Origin: Streptomyces sp. QL37
GTDB taxonomy: Bacteria; Actinomycetota; Actinomycetes; Streptomycetales; Streptomycetaceae
NCBI RefSeq assembly: GCF_002941025.1
Contig: NZ_PTJS01000001.1
Span: 4,526,001-4,590,000 of the forward strand
Reading direction: 5' to 3'
Length of the DNA: 64,000 bases
A program made the translations under genes and the position numbers. This document shows positions 36,791 to 45,270 of this stretch, piece by piece. The notes beneath the pieces are model-generated. The model did not search any database. It saw nothing but the letters and a program-made list of their open reading frames with translations, and was not told the origin of the DNA. Position 1 is the stretch's first letter. Each line of letters begins with the position of its first letter.

Positions 36791-37774
36791 TCAGACGGTG
36801 CGGCGGCGCAGGACGCGGAATGCGACGGTGACGGCCAGGACGGCGAGGACGAGCACGATGCCCGTCTCGACGAGCTGGAGGGGCCAGAGGTGCGAGGCCG
36901 GGTGGTGGTCGACGAACCAGCCCGTGATGTCGCGCTCGGCCATGCACCGGGCCTCCTGCGCCTGGTCCCCGAACGGCCGGCACACATCCATGGGCAGCCG
37001 GTCGCCGCTCGCGGTGAGGCGGCCGACGTCGACCACCCAGGAGTCCATGGGGACGTCCGAGCTCCCGTCGTTCGTGGTGGTCGCGGTCCGCAGGGGCCAG
37101 AGGCCGTCCCGGAGGGTGCCGAGCGTCACCATCACGGTGCCGGTGACGACGGCGGCCACCGCCGTCGCGGCCACGGTGCGGCGCACCAGCAGACCCGTGA
37201 GCGCGCCCACGGCGATGCCGAGCAGGGTGTAGCCGATGACCACGGGGGCGGTCGCGCCGAAGACCGGGGCGTCGAACCAGTCGACCGTGAAGTCGGTGGC
37301 CGTCCGCGTCTGCGCCCAGGCCAGGACGGCGGACAGCACGGTCACACCGGCGACGAGCAGCACGGTGGGCACGGCGAGCTTGGCGGCGAGCCAGCGGGCG
37401 GGCGTCACGGACTGGGTCCAGGCCACGCGGTAGGTGCCGCTCTCCAGCTCCCGGGCGATCAGGGGGCCGGCGATGAAGGCGCTGACGATCCCCGGCAGGA
37501 CCGTCAGGGCCGTGCCCGCGTACATGAGCACGGAGCTGAACAGGGACATCGACCCGTTGAAGTCCACGATCCGCTGGTCGCACGCGGGTCCGGAGACGCC
37601 CGAGGCCTTGCAGGAGCCCGCCTCGAAGTCGTCGATCAGGTGGGACGTCCACAGGGCGAAGCCGATGACGACGACGAGTCCGGCCAGCGCGAGGAGTCCC
37701 GCGACGCGCAGGGTGCCGCGGTGCTGGCGTACGACGACGCGGGCGGGGCCGCGCAGGGTGGTGAGGGTGCTCAT
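36791..37774 (-). CDS. ABC transporter permease
   Basis: 327 residues from the ATG at 37774. Six membrane segments surround an extracellular loop with cysteines ([13 protein letters not shown]). Motifs [20 protein letters not shown] and [18 protein letters not shown] are typical of ABC-2-like permeases driven by GntR/YtrA-controlled ATPases. Start overlaps the ATPase stop by 4 bases. Substrate unknown, possibly a lipid or antimicrobial. Confidence 0.88.
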   Translation of the reverse strand: MSTLTTLRGPARVVVRQHRGTLRVAGLLALAGLVVVIGFALWTSHLIDDFEAGSCKASGVSGPACDQRIVDFNGSMSLFSSVLMYAGTALTVLPGIVSAFIAGPLIARELESGTYRVAWTQSVTPARWLAAKLAVPTVLLVAGVTVLSAVLAWAQTRTATDFTVDWFDAPVFGATAPVVIGYTLLGIAVGALTGLLVRRTVAATAVAAVVTGTVMVTLGTLRDGLWPLRTATTTNDGSSDVPMDSWVVDVGRLTASGDRLPMDVCRPFGDQAQEARCMAERDITGWFVDHHPASHLWPLQLVETGIVLVLAVLAVTVAFRVLRRRTV

Positions 37775-38670
37775 GCGGCTGCCACCGTCCGGGCCGGTTC
37801 GCTGGACGCGCTGGGGGTGAGCAGTGGCGGTGCCTCCGGGGAGCGGAGGTGGGCGAGCAGGAGCTCCTCCAGGGAGGGCTCCGTGACGTCCCAGGCGGCG
37901 GGGTCCACCGGACCCTCCTTGCGTACGAGTGCGGTGAGCTGACGTCCCGTCGTGCGCGATTCGACGACGGTGTGGGGGGCGAGGTCGCCCGCCTGGCCGG
38001 TGACCAGGGCGTGCGCGGCGACAATGTCCTCGCTCTCGCCGCCGAGCCGGACCCGGCCGCCGTCGACCAGCAGGAGGTAGTCGCAGGAGCCTTCGAGCTC
38101 GGTGAGGATGTGCGAGGACATCACGATGGTGGTGGCGTTCTCGGCCGCCTCGGCCATCAGGATGCCCATCAGCTGGTGCCGGGCGAGCGGGTCGAGATCG
38201 GCCATCGGCTCGTCCAGCAACATCAGTTCGGGCCGCTTGCCGAGCGCGAGCGCGAGGGCGAGGCGGGTCCGCTGCCCGCCGGAGAGCGCCCGGACCTTCG
38301 CGTCCTGCGGGAGCGGTCCGGCGACCCGGTCGGCGGCGTCGCGGTCCCAGGTGGCGGGGTTGAGCTCCTGGCCCGCCCACAGGGTGTCGGCCACGGTGAG
38401 CTGCGGGTACAGCGGCTTGTCCTGGGAGACGTACGCGATGCGGGGCCGCGCCTCCCCGGGCTCCGTGCCGAGTACGCGCACCGAGCCCTCGGAGGGCCGG
38501 AGCAGGCCGGCGGCGAGGGCGAGGAGCGTGGACTTCCCTGCCCCGTTGGGCCCGACGAGGGCGCAGACCCGTCCCGCGGGCAGCCGGAACGAGCAGTCGC
38601 GCAGGGCCCACCCCCGCTTCCGTCCGTATGTCATACCGAGGCCGTTCGCCTCGATCGCGGCGCCTGTCAT
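37771..38670 (-). CDS. ABC transporter ATP-binding protein
   Basis: 299 residues from the ATG at 38670. Walker A ALVGPNGAGKSTLLALAAGL, Q-loop AYVSQDKPLYPQL, signature ALSGGQRTRLALALAL, Walker B ELMLLDEPMADLDP and H-switch IVMSSHILTELEG. The C-terminal ~70 residues form an extra regulatory region. Start overlaps the GntR stop by 4 bases, giving a three-gene operon regulator-ATPase-permease. Confidence 0.93.
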   Translation of the reverse strand: MTGAAIEANGLGMTYGRKRGWALRDCSFRLPAGRVCALVGPNGAGKSTLLALAAGLLRPSEGSVRVLGTEPGEARPRIAYVSQDKPLYPQLTVADTLWAGQELNPATWDRDAADRVAGPLPQDAKVRALSGGQRTRLALALALGKRPELMLLDEPMADLDPLARHQLMGILMAEAAENATTIVMSSHILTELEGSCDYLLLVDGGRVRLGGESEDIVAAHALVTGQAGDLAPHTVVESRTTGRQLTALVRKEGPVDPAAWDVTEPSLEELLLAHLRSPEAPPLLTPSASSEPARTVAAA

Positions 38671-39086
38671 GAGTCCTGGTCCCCCTTGAATGTGCTGTCC
38701 AGTACGTCGGTGAAGAGCGCGCTCACGTCGTCCTTGTCCAGTCCTGCGGAGCGGGCCCGGCGGGTCCACTCGGTGAGTTCGGCGCGCAGCGGCGCGTCGG
38801 TGGTGACCGCCGCGCTCCCGAGGGTGCGGCGGACGAAGGTCCCGAGGCCGCGGCGGGCCTCGACGAGGCCTTCGCGCTCCAGCTCGCGGTAGGCCTTGAG
38901 CACGGTGTTCGGGTTGATCGCCGTGGCCTCGACGACCTCACGGGCCGTCGGCAGCCGGTCGCCCGGCTCCAGCACACCGAGGCGGAGCGCCTGCTTGGTC
39001 TGCTGGACGATCTGGAGGTAGGTGGCGACGCCGCTGCGCCGGTCGATGCGGAACTCGACCGCTGCGGATCCTGCCATCTGCACCAC
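38667..39086 (-). CDS. GntR-family repressor, YtrA subfamily
   Basis: 139 residues from a GTG at 39086, or 136 from the ATG at 39077. A winged helix (YLQIVQQTKQALRLGVLEPG, DRLPTAREVVEATAINPNT, VLKAYRELEREGLVEARRGL) is followed by a short C-terminal dimerisation tail, the hallmark of YtrA-type regulators that control adjacent ABC transporters. The operator at 39086-39113 overlaps its own promoter/start. Confidence 0.92.
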   Translation of the reverse strand: MVQMAGSAAVEFRIDRRSGVATYLQIVQQTKQALRLGVLEPGDRLPTAREVVEATAINPNTVLKAYRELEREGLVEARRGLGTFVRRTLGSAAVTTDAPLRAELTEWTRRARSAGLDKDDVSALFTDVLDSTFKGDQDS

Positions 39087-39113
39087 CCTTTCACTAATTG
39101 AGTAGTGAAAGGG
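39086..39113. promoter_or_regulatory. Palindromic operator of the GntR/ABC operon
   Basis: CCCTTTCACTA-N6-TAGTGAAAGGG is a perfect 11-bp inverted repeat with an AT-rich centre (ATTGAG). It touches the GTG start of the regulator gene and so would block transcription when bound. An autoregulatory YtrA-type site. Confidence 0.88.
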
Positions 39114-39170
39114 TGTCGGAAAGAAGGGGCGGCGTCAAGTGACGCCGCCCCTGTAAGGGGTTGTGCCCGG

Positions 39171-40076
39171 TCAGGACTCCGTGCGGTACATCAGGTCGAC
39201 CTCGTGCGTGGCGAAGCCCATCCGCTCGTACACCGACAGCGCGGCCGGGTTGTCGGCGTCCACGTAGAGCATCGCCGTCGGCAGCTTCCGGGAGGCCAGG
39301 TGCCGCAGTCCGATCGCGGTGAGCGCCTTGCCGAGCCCGCCGCCCTGGGCGTCGGGGAGGATGCCGACGACGTAGACCTCGCCCAGCTCGTCCTCGGCGT
39401 GCACCTTCGTCCAGTGGAAGCCGATGATCTCGTTGTCGCGCTCGGCCAGGAAGAAGCCCTCCGGGTCGAACCACGGCTCGGCCTTGCGGTCGTCCAGGTC
39501 GCGCTGGGTGAGGGAGCCCTGCTCGGGGTGGTGGGCGAAGGCGGCCCTGTTGACGGCGAGCCAGGCAGCGTCGTCCTGACCCGGGACGAAGGTGCGGACG
39601 GTGACGCCCGGCGGAAGCACCGGCTCGGCGATGTCGAGGTCGGTCAAGGAGCGGCGCAGCTGGCGCAGTTCGCGGAAGAGGGAGAGGCCCAGCACCTGTG
39701 CGAGGTGCCGGGCGGCCGACTTGCCGCCGTGTGCCCAGACCCGCAGCCGCTTCCCGGTCGCGGCGAGGAGCGCGGCACCCAGGGCGCGTCCGTGTCCGCG
39801 TCCGCGGTGGGAGGGGTGGACGACGAGCTCGGCGGCGGGAGCCTCGACGGGGTCCGTGTCCTCCAGCTGCGCGTATCCGGCCAGGGTGCCGTCGACGGTC
39901 AGCAGGAAATGCCGGACGCCCTCACGGTGCCCGCCCCTCAACATCAGCCGCCCCTGCTCGGAGACGGCCTGCCGGCCGTCGGTCCCGGCGGCCTCGCCGA
40001 GGAGGGCGAGGACGGCATCGGCCTGCTCGGGGGTGAGCGCGTCGAGGGTCTCGATCTCGCGCCCGGGGGAGGGGAG
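39171..40076 (-). CDS. mshD: Mycothiol synthase MshD, start codon lost
   Basis: Two GNAT domains in tandem: N-terminal half with ELVVHPSHRGRGHGRALGAA, C-terminal half with YVVGILPDAQGGGLGKALTA and LYVDADNPAALSVYERMGF, the MshD layout that acetylates Cys-GlcN-Ins to mycothiol. The reading frame is open upstream of the first ATG (39944) through IETLDALTPEQADAVLALLG, which belongs to the protein. It then meets the mosaic at about 40074 with no ATG, GTG or TTG. About ten N-terminal codons and the promoter are missing, so expression is doubtful as drawn. Confidence 0.88.
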   Translation of the reverse strand, partial: LPSPGREIETLDALTPEQADAVLALLGEAAGTDGRQAVSEQGRLMLRGGHREGVRHFLLTVDGTLAGYAQLEDTDPVEAPAAELVVHPSHRGRGHGRALGAALLAATGKRLRVWAHGGKSAARHLAQVLGLSLFRELRQLRRSLTDLDIAEPVLPPGVTVRTFVPGQDDAAWLAVNRAAFAHHPEQGSLTQRDLDDRKAEPWFDPEGFFLAERDNEIIGFHWTKVHAEDELGEVYVVGILPDAQGGGLGKALTAIGLRHLASRKLPTAMLYVDADNPAALSVYERMGFATHEVDLMYRTES

Positions 40077-40672
40077 GGGTGGACGACGAGCTCGGCTTCG
40101 GCTTCGCCTTCGTCGGACGCCAGTACCCGATCACCGTGGGAGACACGGAGTTCCGCATCGACCTGCTCTTCTACCACTTCAGGCTGCACCGCTTCGTGGT
40201 GGTCGAGCTGAAGACCACCAAGGCTCAGCCCTCCCACCTCGGACGCCCTCTCCCGCATCGCTCGTGAGGTCCTCCACCGCAAGGGCTGACAGGAGGGGTG
40301 AGCGCGTCCTCGAGTTCGCGCTCCGCTGCGGTGTCCGACAGCTGGGTGAACTCCAGGCGGTACGGATCCTTGAAGATCAGCTTGGCGGCTTCGGACTGCT
40401 CCGGGATGGTGACGTCGAAGTTGTTGGCGGCCGCGCCCTGGGTGCCGCGCTCCTCGCCGCGACCGGGAAGCGGCTGCGGGTCTGGGCACACGGCGGCAAG
40501 TCGGCCGCCCGGCACCTCGCACAGGTGCTGGGCCTCTCCCTCTTCCGCGAACTGCGCCAGCTGCGCGTATCCGGCCAGGGTGCCGTCGACGGCACCCTGG
40601 CCGGATACGCGCAGCTGGAGGACACGGACCCCGTCGAGGCTCCCGCCGCCGAGCTCGTCGTCCACCCCTCCT
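40074..40672. repeat. Mosaic of fragments from mshD and the DUF1016 gene
   Basis: Every base can be traced to the neighbours. 40074-40095 = 39811-39832. 40088-40242 = inverse of part of 40921-41075. 40233-40300 = inverse of 40663-40730. 40298-40442 = 41101-41245 (direct). 40433-40566 = inverse of 39654-39787. 40558-40590 = 39864-39896 (direct). 40585-40671 = inverse of 39810-39896. Adjacent segments share GAGCTCGG, CCCACCTCGG, GTG, GCGCCCTGGG, CAGCTGCGC, GTCGAC and CCACCCCTCC at the joins. No intact gene lies inside. It occupies the intergenic space of the convergent or head-on pair and removes the mshD start. Confidence 0.9.
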
Positions 40673-40673
40673 G

Positions 40674-41756
40674 TCAGCCCTTGCGGTGGAGGACCTCACG
40701 AGCGATGCGGGAGAGGGCGTCCGAGGTGGGCATCAGCTCCCGTACGGCGGAGGGAAGAGCGGCGTACGTGCTGACCGCGAGTGGCTGGTTCTGCGACTGC
40801 AGGGCGAATTCGACGGTCGTCTCGTCCTGGCTCTCGGCGATGAGGATGCCGAGCGTCCTGTCGTCCCGCTCCGGGTCGCGGAGGAGGCGGTCCACCGCTG
40901 TGACGTAGAAGCTGAGCTGCCCGAGGTGGGAGGGCTGAGCCTTGGTGGTCTTCAGCTCGACCACCACGAAGCGGTGCAGCCTGAAGTGGTAGAAGAGCAG
41001 GTCGATGCGGAACTCCGTGTCTCCCACGGTGATCGGGTACTGGCGTCCGACGAAGGCGAAGCCGAAGCCGAGCTCGGTGAGGAACTGGATGATCCTGGAT
41101 GTGAGCGCGTCCTCGAGTTCGCGCTCCGCTGCGGTGTCCGACAGCTGGGTGAACTCCAGGCGGTACGGATCCTTGAAGATCAGCTTGGCGGCTTCGGACT
41201 GCTCCGGGATGGTGACGTCGAAGTTGTTGGCGGCCGCGCCCTGGGCCAGATGCAGTTCGCTGCGGATGTGGGTGGTGAGACGGTCGCGGGACCAGCCGTG
41301 GTGGACGGCGTGCTGGGCGTAGAAGTCCAGTTCGAAGCGGGTTCTGCACTGACTCATGAGGGTGACGACGTGGCCCCAGGGCAATTGGCCAACAGCTTGT
41401 TGGCCGATTGGGTCGGGCCAGGTCCGAGCCATCTGCCGCATGTACTTGACGTTGCTGTGGCTGAACCCCCGCTGATTCGGGAACTCGGTCCGCAGCTCCG
41501 TGGCGATCCGGCCGACGACCTTCGCCCCCCACTTCTCCTGTCCCTGGCGCTCCAGGATCGTCCGTCCGATCTCCCAGTACATCAGGAGCATCTCGGTGTT
41601 CACCTTGAGCTGTGCGCGCACATGTGCGCTCCGCACGATCGACTTGAGGTCGCCGAGCATCTCGTAGAAGCCGACGGGCAGTTCGGCCTGCTGCTGGGCC
41701 GGTACCACTGCCTTGGCCGTGATTTCGTTGTCCACGGGTACAGCCTCCCGGCGCAT
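40674..41756 (-). CDS. DUF1016 / YhcG-type PD-(D/E)xK nuclease
   Basis: 360 residues. N-terminal DUF1016 helical/winged domain (FYEMLGDLKSIVRSAHVRAQ, LLMYWEIGRTILERQGQEKW, FSHSNVKYMRQMARTWPD) and C-terminal nuclease domain with core FRIDLLFYHFRLHRFVVVEL then K (Asp, Glu-x-Lys catalytic residues) and QLSFYVTAVDRLLRDPERDD. YhcG-like proteins often travel with restriction or defence genes. Here it is solitary. Its 3' half supplied several fragments of the adjacent mosaic. An accessory gene. Confidence 0.92.
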   Translation of the reverse strand: MRREAVPVDNEITAKAVVPAQQQAELPVGFYEMLGDLKSIVRSAHVRAQLKVNTEMLLMYWEIGRTILERQGQEKWGAKVVGRIATELRTEFPNQRGFSHSNVKYMRQMARTWPDPIGQQAVGQLPWGHVVTLMSQCRTRFELDFYAQHAVHHGWSRDRLTTHIRSELHLAQGAAANNFDVTIPEQSEAAKLIFKDPYRLEFTQLSDTAAERELEDALTSRIIQFLTELGFGFAFVGRQYPITVGDTEFRIDLLFYHFRLHRFVVVELKTTKAQPSHLGQLSFYVTAVDRLLRDPERDDRTLGILIAESQDETTVEFALQSQNQPLAVSTYAALPSAVRELMPTSDALSRIAREVLHRKG

Positions 41757-41915
41757 ATGCGCGCGGTGACGTTTCTGCTCGCATATGTACGCCCAACGGG
41801 TGATCGGCCCCTTCCCGGGGGTGCGGCAACCACTTCGTAACCCGGCAGATCTGTCGCGCTACGCGCGTTGACTCTAGGCTGCCGCACGCAGGATCCAGAG
41901 ACTCGAAGGGGACCG

Positions 41916-43727
41916 ATGTCAGCGACTCCGCATCCGCAGAAGAACCGTGCGCCCCGGCGGGTGCTCGCCGCCGCGGCCGGGCTGGTCACCGTCGGCGCGC
42001 TCGTCGCCGCGATGCCGGCCGGCGCCCACGACCGGGGGCACGGCCACGGCCACCCGTCCCGCACCGTCGACGTGCAACTGCTCTCCTTCAACGACCTGCA
42101 CGGCAACCTGGAGCCGCCGGCCGGCTCCGCCGGGACGGTCAGTGAGACGCAGGCCGACGGCTCGGTGAAGCCGATTCCGGCCGGTGGCGTCGAGTACCTC
42201 GCCACCTCGCTGCGCACCGCGCGCAAGGGCAACCCGTACTCCGTCACGGCGGCCGGCGGCGACATGGTGGGAGCAAGCCCGCTGCTCTCGGGGCTCTTCC
42301 ACGACGAGCCCACCATCGAGGCGCTCAACGGGCTCGACCTCGACGTGACGGCCGTCGGCAACCACGAGTTCGACGAGGGCGCAGCCGAGCTGGCCCGTCT
42401 TCAGAACGGCGGCTGCCACCCGGTCGAGGGCTGTTACGAGAAGGGCAAAAAGTTCAAGGGCGCGGACTTCCCGTACCTCGCGGCCAACGTGACGGACGAG
42501 AAGACCGGTAAGCCGGTCCTCAAGCCGTACACGGTCTGGAAGAAGAACGGCGTCAAGATCGGCTTCATCGGGGTGACCCTGGAGGGCACGCCGAACATCG
42601 TCACGGCCAACGGCGTCAAGGGCCTGAAGTTCCACGACGAGATCGAGACGGTCAACAAGTACGCCAAGGAGCTGGACCGCAAGGGCGTCAAGTCCATCGT
42701 GGCCCTGATCCACGAGGGCGGGGCCCCGGCCTCCGCCTCGTACAACTACGACTGCGACAGCCCGGGCGCCGGTGACGGCATCTCCGGACCGATCGTCGAC
42801 ATCGCCAAGGGCATCACGCCGAAGGTCGACGCCCTGGTCACGGGCCACACCCACCAGGCGTACGTGTGCACGGTCCCGGACCCGTCCGGCGAACCGCGCA
42901 TGGTCACCTCGGCCTCCTCGTTCGGCAAGGTCTACACGGACACGACCCTCACCTACGACCGCCGCACCAAGGACATCGTGCGTACGTCGGTGGAGTCGGC
43001 CAACCACGTCGTCAGCCGGGACCAGACCAGGGCCACCGACATGACGAAGCTGATCGCCCGCTGGAACACGCTTGCCGCACCCATCGCGGGCCGCCCGCAG
43101 GGCTTCATCTCCGCCGACATCGACGGCCGCGGCTCCACTGCTCCCGAGAAGCCGCTGGGCAACCTGATCGCGGACGCCCAGCTGGAGGGCCTGGCTCCCG
43201 AGGACAAGGGCGGCGCGGTCGTCGCGTTCATGAACCCGGGCGGCATCCGCTCGGACCTGGTGTACGCGGCGTCGGGCAGTGAGGGCGACGGGGTGGTGAC
43301 GTACGGCGAGGCGTTCACCGTCCAGCCGTTCACCAACATGATGAACGTCGTCGATCTGACCGGTGCGCAACTGGTCGCCGCGCTCCAGCAGCAGGTCAGC
43401 GGGTCCAACGAGGCGTCCCCGAAGATTCTCCAGGTCTCGAAGGGCCTCACCTACACGCTGGACATGACGAAGTCGGGCGCCGGGCGGGTGGTCGCGGAAA
43501 CGATCCGTCTGAACGGTGAGGCGATCGACCCGGCGAAGACGTACCGCGTCGCGATGAACGAGTTCCTCGCGGGTGGCGGTGACGGCTTCGCGGCCCTCGG
43601 TGCGGGCACGAACAAGCTGGTCGGCCCGTCCGACCTGGACCTGTTCAACACCTACCTGGCGGCGCACTCCACGGCGGCCTCGCCGCTGGACCCGCCGGCT
43701 ACGGACCGCATCACGATCGTGCAGTAG
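41916..43727 (+). CDS. Secreted 5'-nucleotidase
   Basis: 603 residues from the ATG at 41916 (ribosome site GAAGGGGA). A signal peptide (RRVLAAAAGLVTVGALVAAM) precedes the metallophosphatase domain: LLSFNDLHGNLEP, AAGGDMVGASPL, VTAVGNHEFDEG, ALIHEGG, LVTGHTHQAYVC. A C-terminal 5'-nucleotidase domain follows (NPGGIRSDLVY, FMNMMNVVDLTG-like, FLAGGGDGFAAL). It releases phosphate from extracellular nucleotides. Homologues are reported in the PhoP regulon, but no clear PHO box was seen here. Confidence 0.95.
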   Translation: MSATPHPQKNRAPRRVLAAAAGLVTVGALVAAMPAGAHDRGHGHGHPSRTVDVQLLSFNDLHGNLEPPAGSAGTVSETQADGSVKPIPAGGVEYLATSLRTARKGNPYSVTAAGGDMVGASPLLSGLFHDEPTIEALNGLDLDVTAVGNHEFDEGAAELARLQNGGCHPVEGCYEKGKKFKGADFPYLAANVTDEKTGKPVLKPYTVWKKNGVKIGFIGVTLEGTPNIVTANGVKGLKFHDEIETVNKYAKELDRKGVKSIVALIHEGGAPASASYNYDCDSPGAGDGISGPIVDIAKGITPKVDALVTGHTHQAYVCTVPDPSGEPRMVTSASSFGKVYTDTTLTYDRRTKDIVRTSVESANHVVSRDQTRATDMTKLIARWNTLAAPIAGRPQGFISADIDGRGSTAPEKPLGNLIADAQLEGLAPEDKGGAVVAFMNPGGIRSDLVYAASGSEGDGVVTYGEAFTVQPFTNMMNVVDLTGAQLVAALQQQVSGSNEASPKILQVSKGLTYTLDMTKSGAGRVVAETIRLNGEAIDPAKTYRVAMNEFLAGGGDGFAALGAGTNKLVGPSDLDLFNTYLAAHSTAASPLDPPATDRITIVQ

Positions 43728-43745
43728 GAAGCGGTGTGCGAGTGA

Positions 43746-43780
43746 AGGGGCGGCGGGGCCACCACGGCCCCGCCGCCCCT
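43746..43780. terminator. Terminator after 5'-nucleotidase gene
   Basis: AGGGGCGGCGGGGCC-ACCAC-GGCCCCGCCGCCCCT is a perfect 15-bp stem with five-base loop followed by TTTC. Confidence 0.92.
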
Positions 43781-43907
43781 TTCGCGTGTGCCGGGGGAAC
43801 GGCATCCGTTCCGCCGGCTCCCCGGCCACCAGGCCCTCTTCCGAACATGACGTGCGCGCGCCACAATTCGGGGGCTCACCCCCCACAACCCATGGAGGCA
43901 CCCCCGC

Positions 43908-44789
43908 ATGTCCACCCGCAGAGGCTTTCTGACCGGAGCCCTCGCGCTCTCCGCCACCGCCGTCGTCGGCGCCGGTCCCGCCATCGCCGCCCCGGCCAGG
44001 GCGCTCGGCACCCAGGACTGGATGAGCGCCGTCCCCGACGCCACCCCGCTGCGGCGCCTCACGATCCCGGGAACGCACAACGCGGGGGCCCGGTTCGGCG
44101 GACCGTGGACCGAGTGCCAGAACACCACGATCGCCGAGCAGCTCGACAGCGGCATCCGCTTCCTCGACGTACGCTGCCGGATCAGCGGTGACGCGTACGC
44201 CATCCATCACGGGGCGTCGTACCAGAACCTGAACTTCGACGATGTGCTGGGCGCCTGCCGGGACTTCCTGGCCCGGCGGCCGTCGGAGACCGTGCTGATG
44301 CGGGTCAAGCAGGAGTACTCCGAGGAGAGCGACGCCGCGTTCCGGCGGATCTTCGACCTCTACCTCGACGGCAAGGGCTGGCGTCCGCTCCTCCGCCTCG
44401 ATCCCGTACTGCCGGACCTCGGCGGCGCCCGCGGCAAGGTCGTGCTGCTCGCGGACAACGGCGGCCTGCCCGGTGTCCGGTACGCCGACCCGGCGGTCTT
44501 CGACATCCAGGACGACTACATGGCGGAGCCGTTCGCCAAGTACCCCAAGATCGAGGCGCAGTTCCGCAAGGCCGCGCAGCAGCCCGGCAAGCTGTTCATG
44601 AACTACGTGAGCACCGCCGCCCTGCTGCCGCCGCGATGGAACTCCGACCGGCTCAACCCGCAGGTGCACTCGTTCCTCGACGGGCCGGAGGCGGCGGGCT
44701 GGACCGGTCTCGGCATCGTCCCCCTGGACTACCCGGCGACCCGCTCCGGCCTCGTCGAGTCGCTGATCCGGCACAACCCGACGGGCTGA
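43908..44789 (+). CDS. Secreted phosphatidylinositol-specific phospholipase C
   Basis: 293 residues. A twin-arginine signal (MSTRRGFLTGALALSATAVV) leads into the PI-PLC barrel: LTIPGTHNAGARFGG (first catalytic His), GIRFLDVRCRISGDAYAIHH (second His), DFLARRPSETVLMRVKQEYS. It is a bacterial-type, metal-independent enzyme cleaving PI or related phosphodiesters outside the cell. Start chosen by GGAGG seven to eight bases upstream. It may assist phosphate scavenging alongside the 5'-nucleotidase. Confidence 0.93.
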   Translation: MSTRRGFLTGALALSATAVVGAGPAIAAPARALGTQDWMSAVPDATPLRRLTIPGTHNAGARFGGPWTECQNTTIAEQLDSGIRFLDVRCRISGDAYAIHHGASYQNLNFDDVLGACRDFLARRPSETVLMRVKQEYSEESDAAFRRIFDLYLDGKGWRPLLRLDPVLPDLGGARGKVVLLADNGGLPGVRYADPAVFDIQDDYMAEPFAKYPKIEAQFRKAAQQPGKLFMNYVSTAALLPPRWNSDRLNPQVHSFLDGPEAAGWTGLGIVPLDYPATRSGLVESLIRHNPTG

Positions 44790-44807
44790 GCCGTACGCCG
44801 CCGTCGT

Positions 44808-45128
44808 CTACGAAGGCCTGGTCCACTGCTGCCGTACACGCCGCCTCATGATCACACCGGGGATACCGACCGCGAGCAGGACCGGGATCGCGAGGACGAT
44901 CCCGGCCCAGAGGACGACGGCGAGGTAGCCGTAGGCGGCGTTCCGCGTGTCCGCGTCCGCCCGTACGAGAAGGACGAGGCTCGCGACGAAGGCGGCCGCC
45001 ATGAGGAAGGCGATGACGGCGGCGATCCGGAGGAGGATGCCTGCCCACCGCCGGTAGGCGTCGCTGACCGTCTGGTCCCGCGGTGGCGCGTACGCCCCGG
45101 GCGCCCGGTGCGGCTGCTGGTCTGACAT
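44808..45128 (-). CDS. Small membrane protein, unknown
   Basis: 106 residues with two hydrophobic helices (LLRIAAVIAFLMAAAFVASL and YLAVVLWAGIVLAIPVLLAV), a soluble N-terminus (SDQQPHRAPGAYAPPRDQTV) and a basic tail. No family recognised. It converges with the PI-PLC gene and is divergent from the DUF2975 operon, so its 5' region faces the operator at 45212. Confidence 0.75.
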   Translation of the reverse strand: MSDQQPHRAPGAYAPPRDQTVSDAYRRWAGILLRIAAVIAFLMAAAFVASLVLLVRADADTRNAAYGYLAVVLWAGIVLAIPVLLAVGIPGVIMRRRVRQQWTRPS

Positions 45129-45211
45129 GGGGCCTAGTTCTACTGCGCGCGGCCCGGAAACACCAGGCCTCCCAGCTCGTCACGGCGGTCGCCTCGACGG
45201 GCAAGGACTTG

Positions 45212-45256
45212 TCGTTTATCGATATGGCCCCTAACCTCTGGCATATCGATAAACGA
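45212..45256. promoter_or_regulatory. Long palindromic operator upstream of DUF2975/HTH operon
   Basis: TCGTTTATCGATATG (45212-45226) and CATATCGATAAACGA (45242-45256) are perfect 15-bp arms separated by 15 bases. Each arm contains the self-palindromic core TATCGATA, so two dimers could bind one helical turn-spaced pair. TAACCT-like sequence in the spacer may hold the -10. It ends 15 bases before the ATG at 45271 and is most likely the target of the small HTH protein at 45855. Confidence 0.88.
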
Positions 45257-45270
45257 TGGGACGGGGTGTC

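Noticed and set aside
40074..40672. Insertion sequence or phage attachment remnant
   Set aside because: No transposase, terminal repeat or foreign sequence; all pieces come from the two adjacent genes.
41919..44774. A 951-codon minus-strand open frame
   Set aside because: Antisense to the 5'-nucleotidase and PI-PLC genes, both of which have full domain motifs and proper starts.
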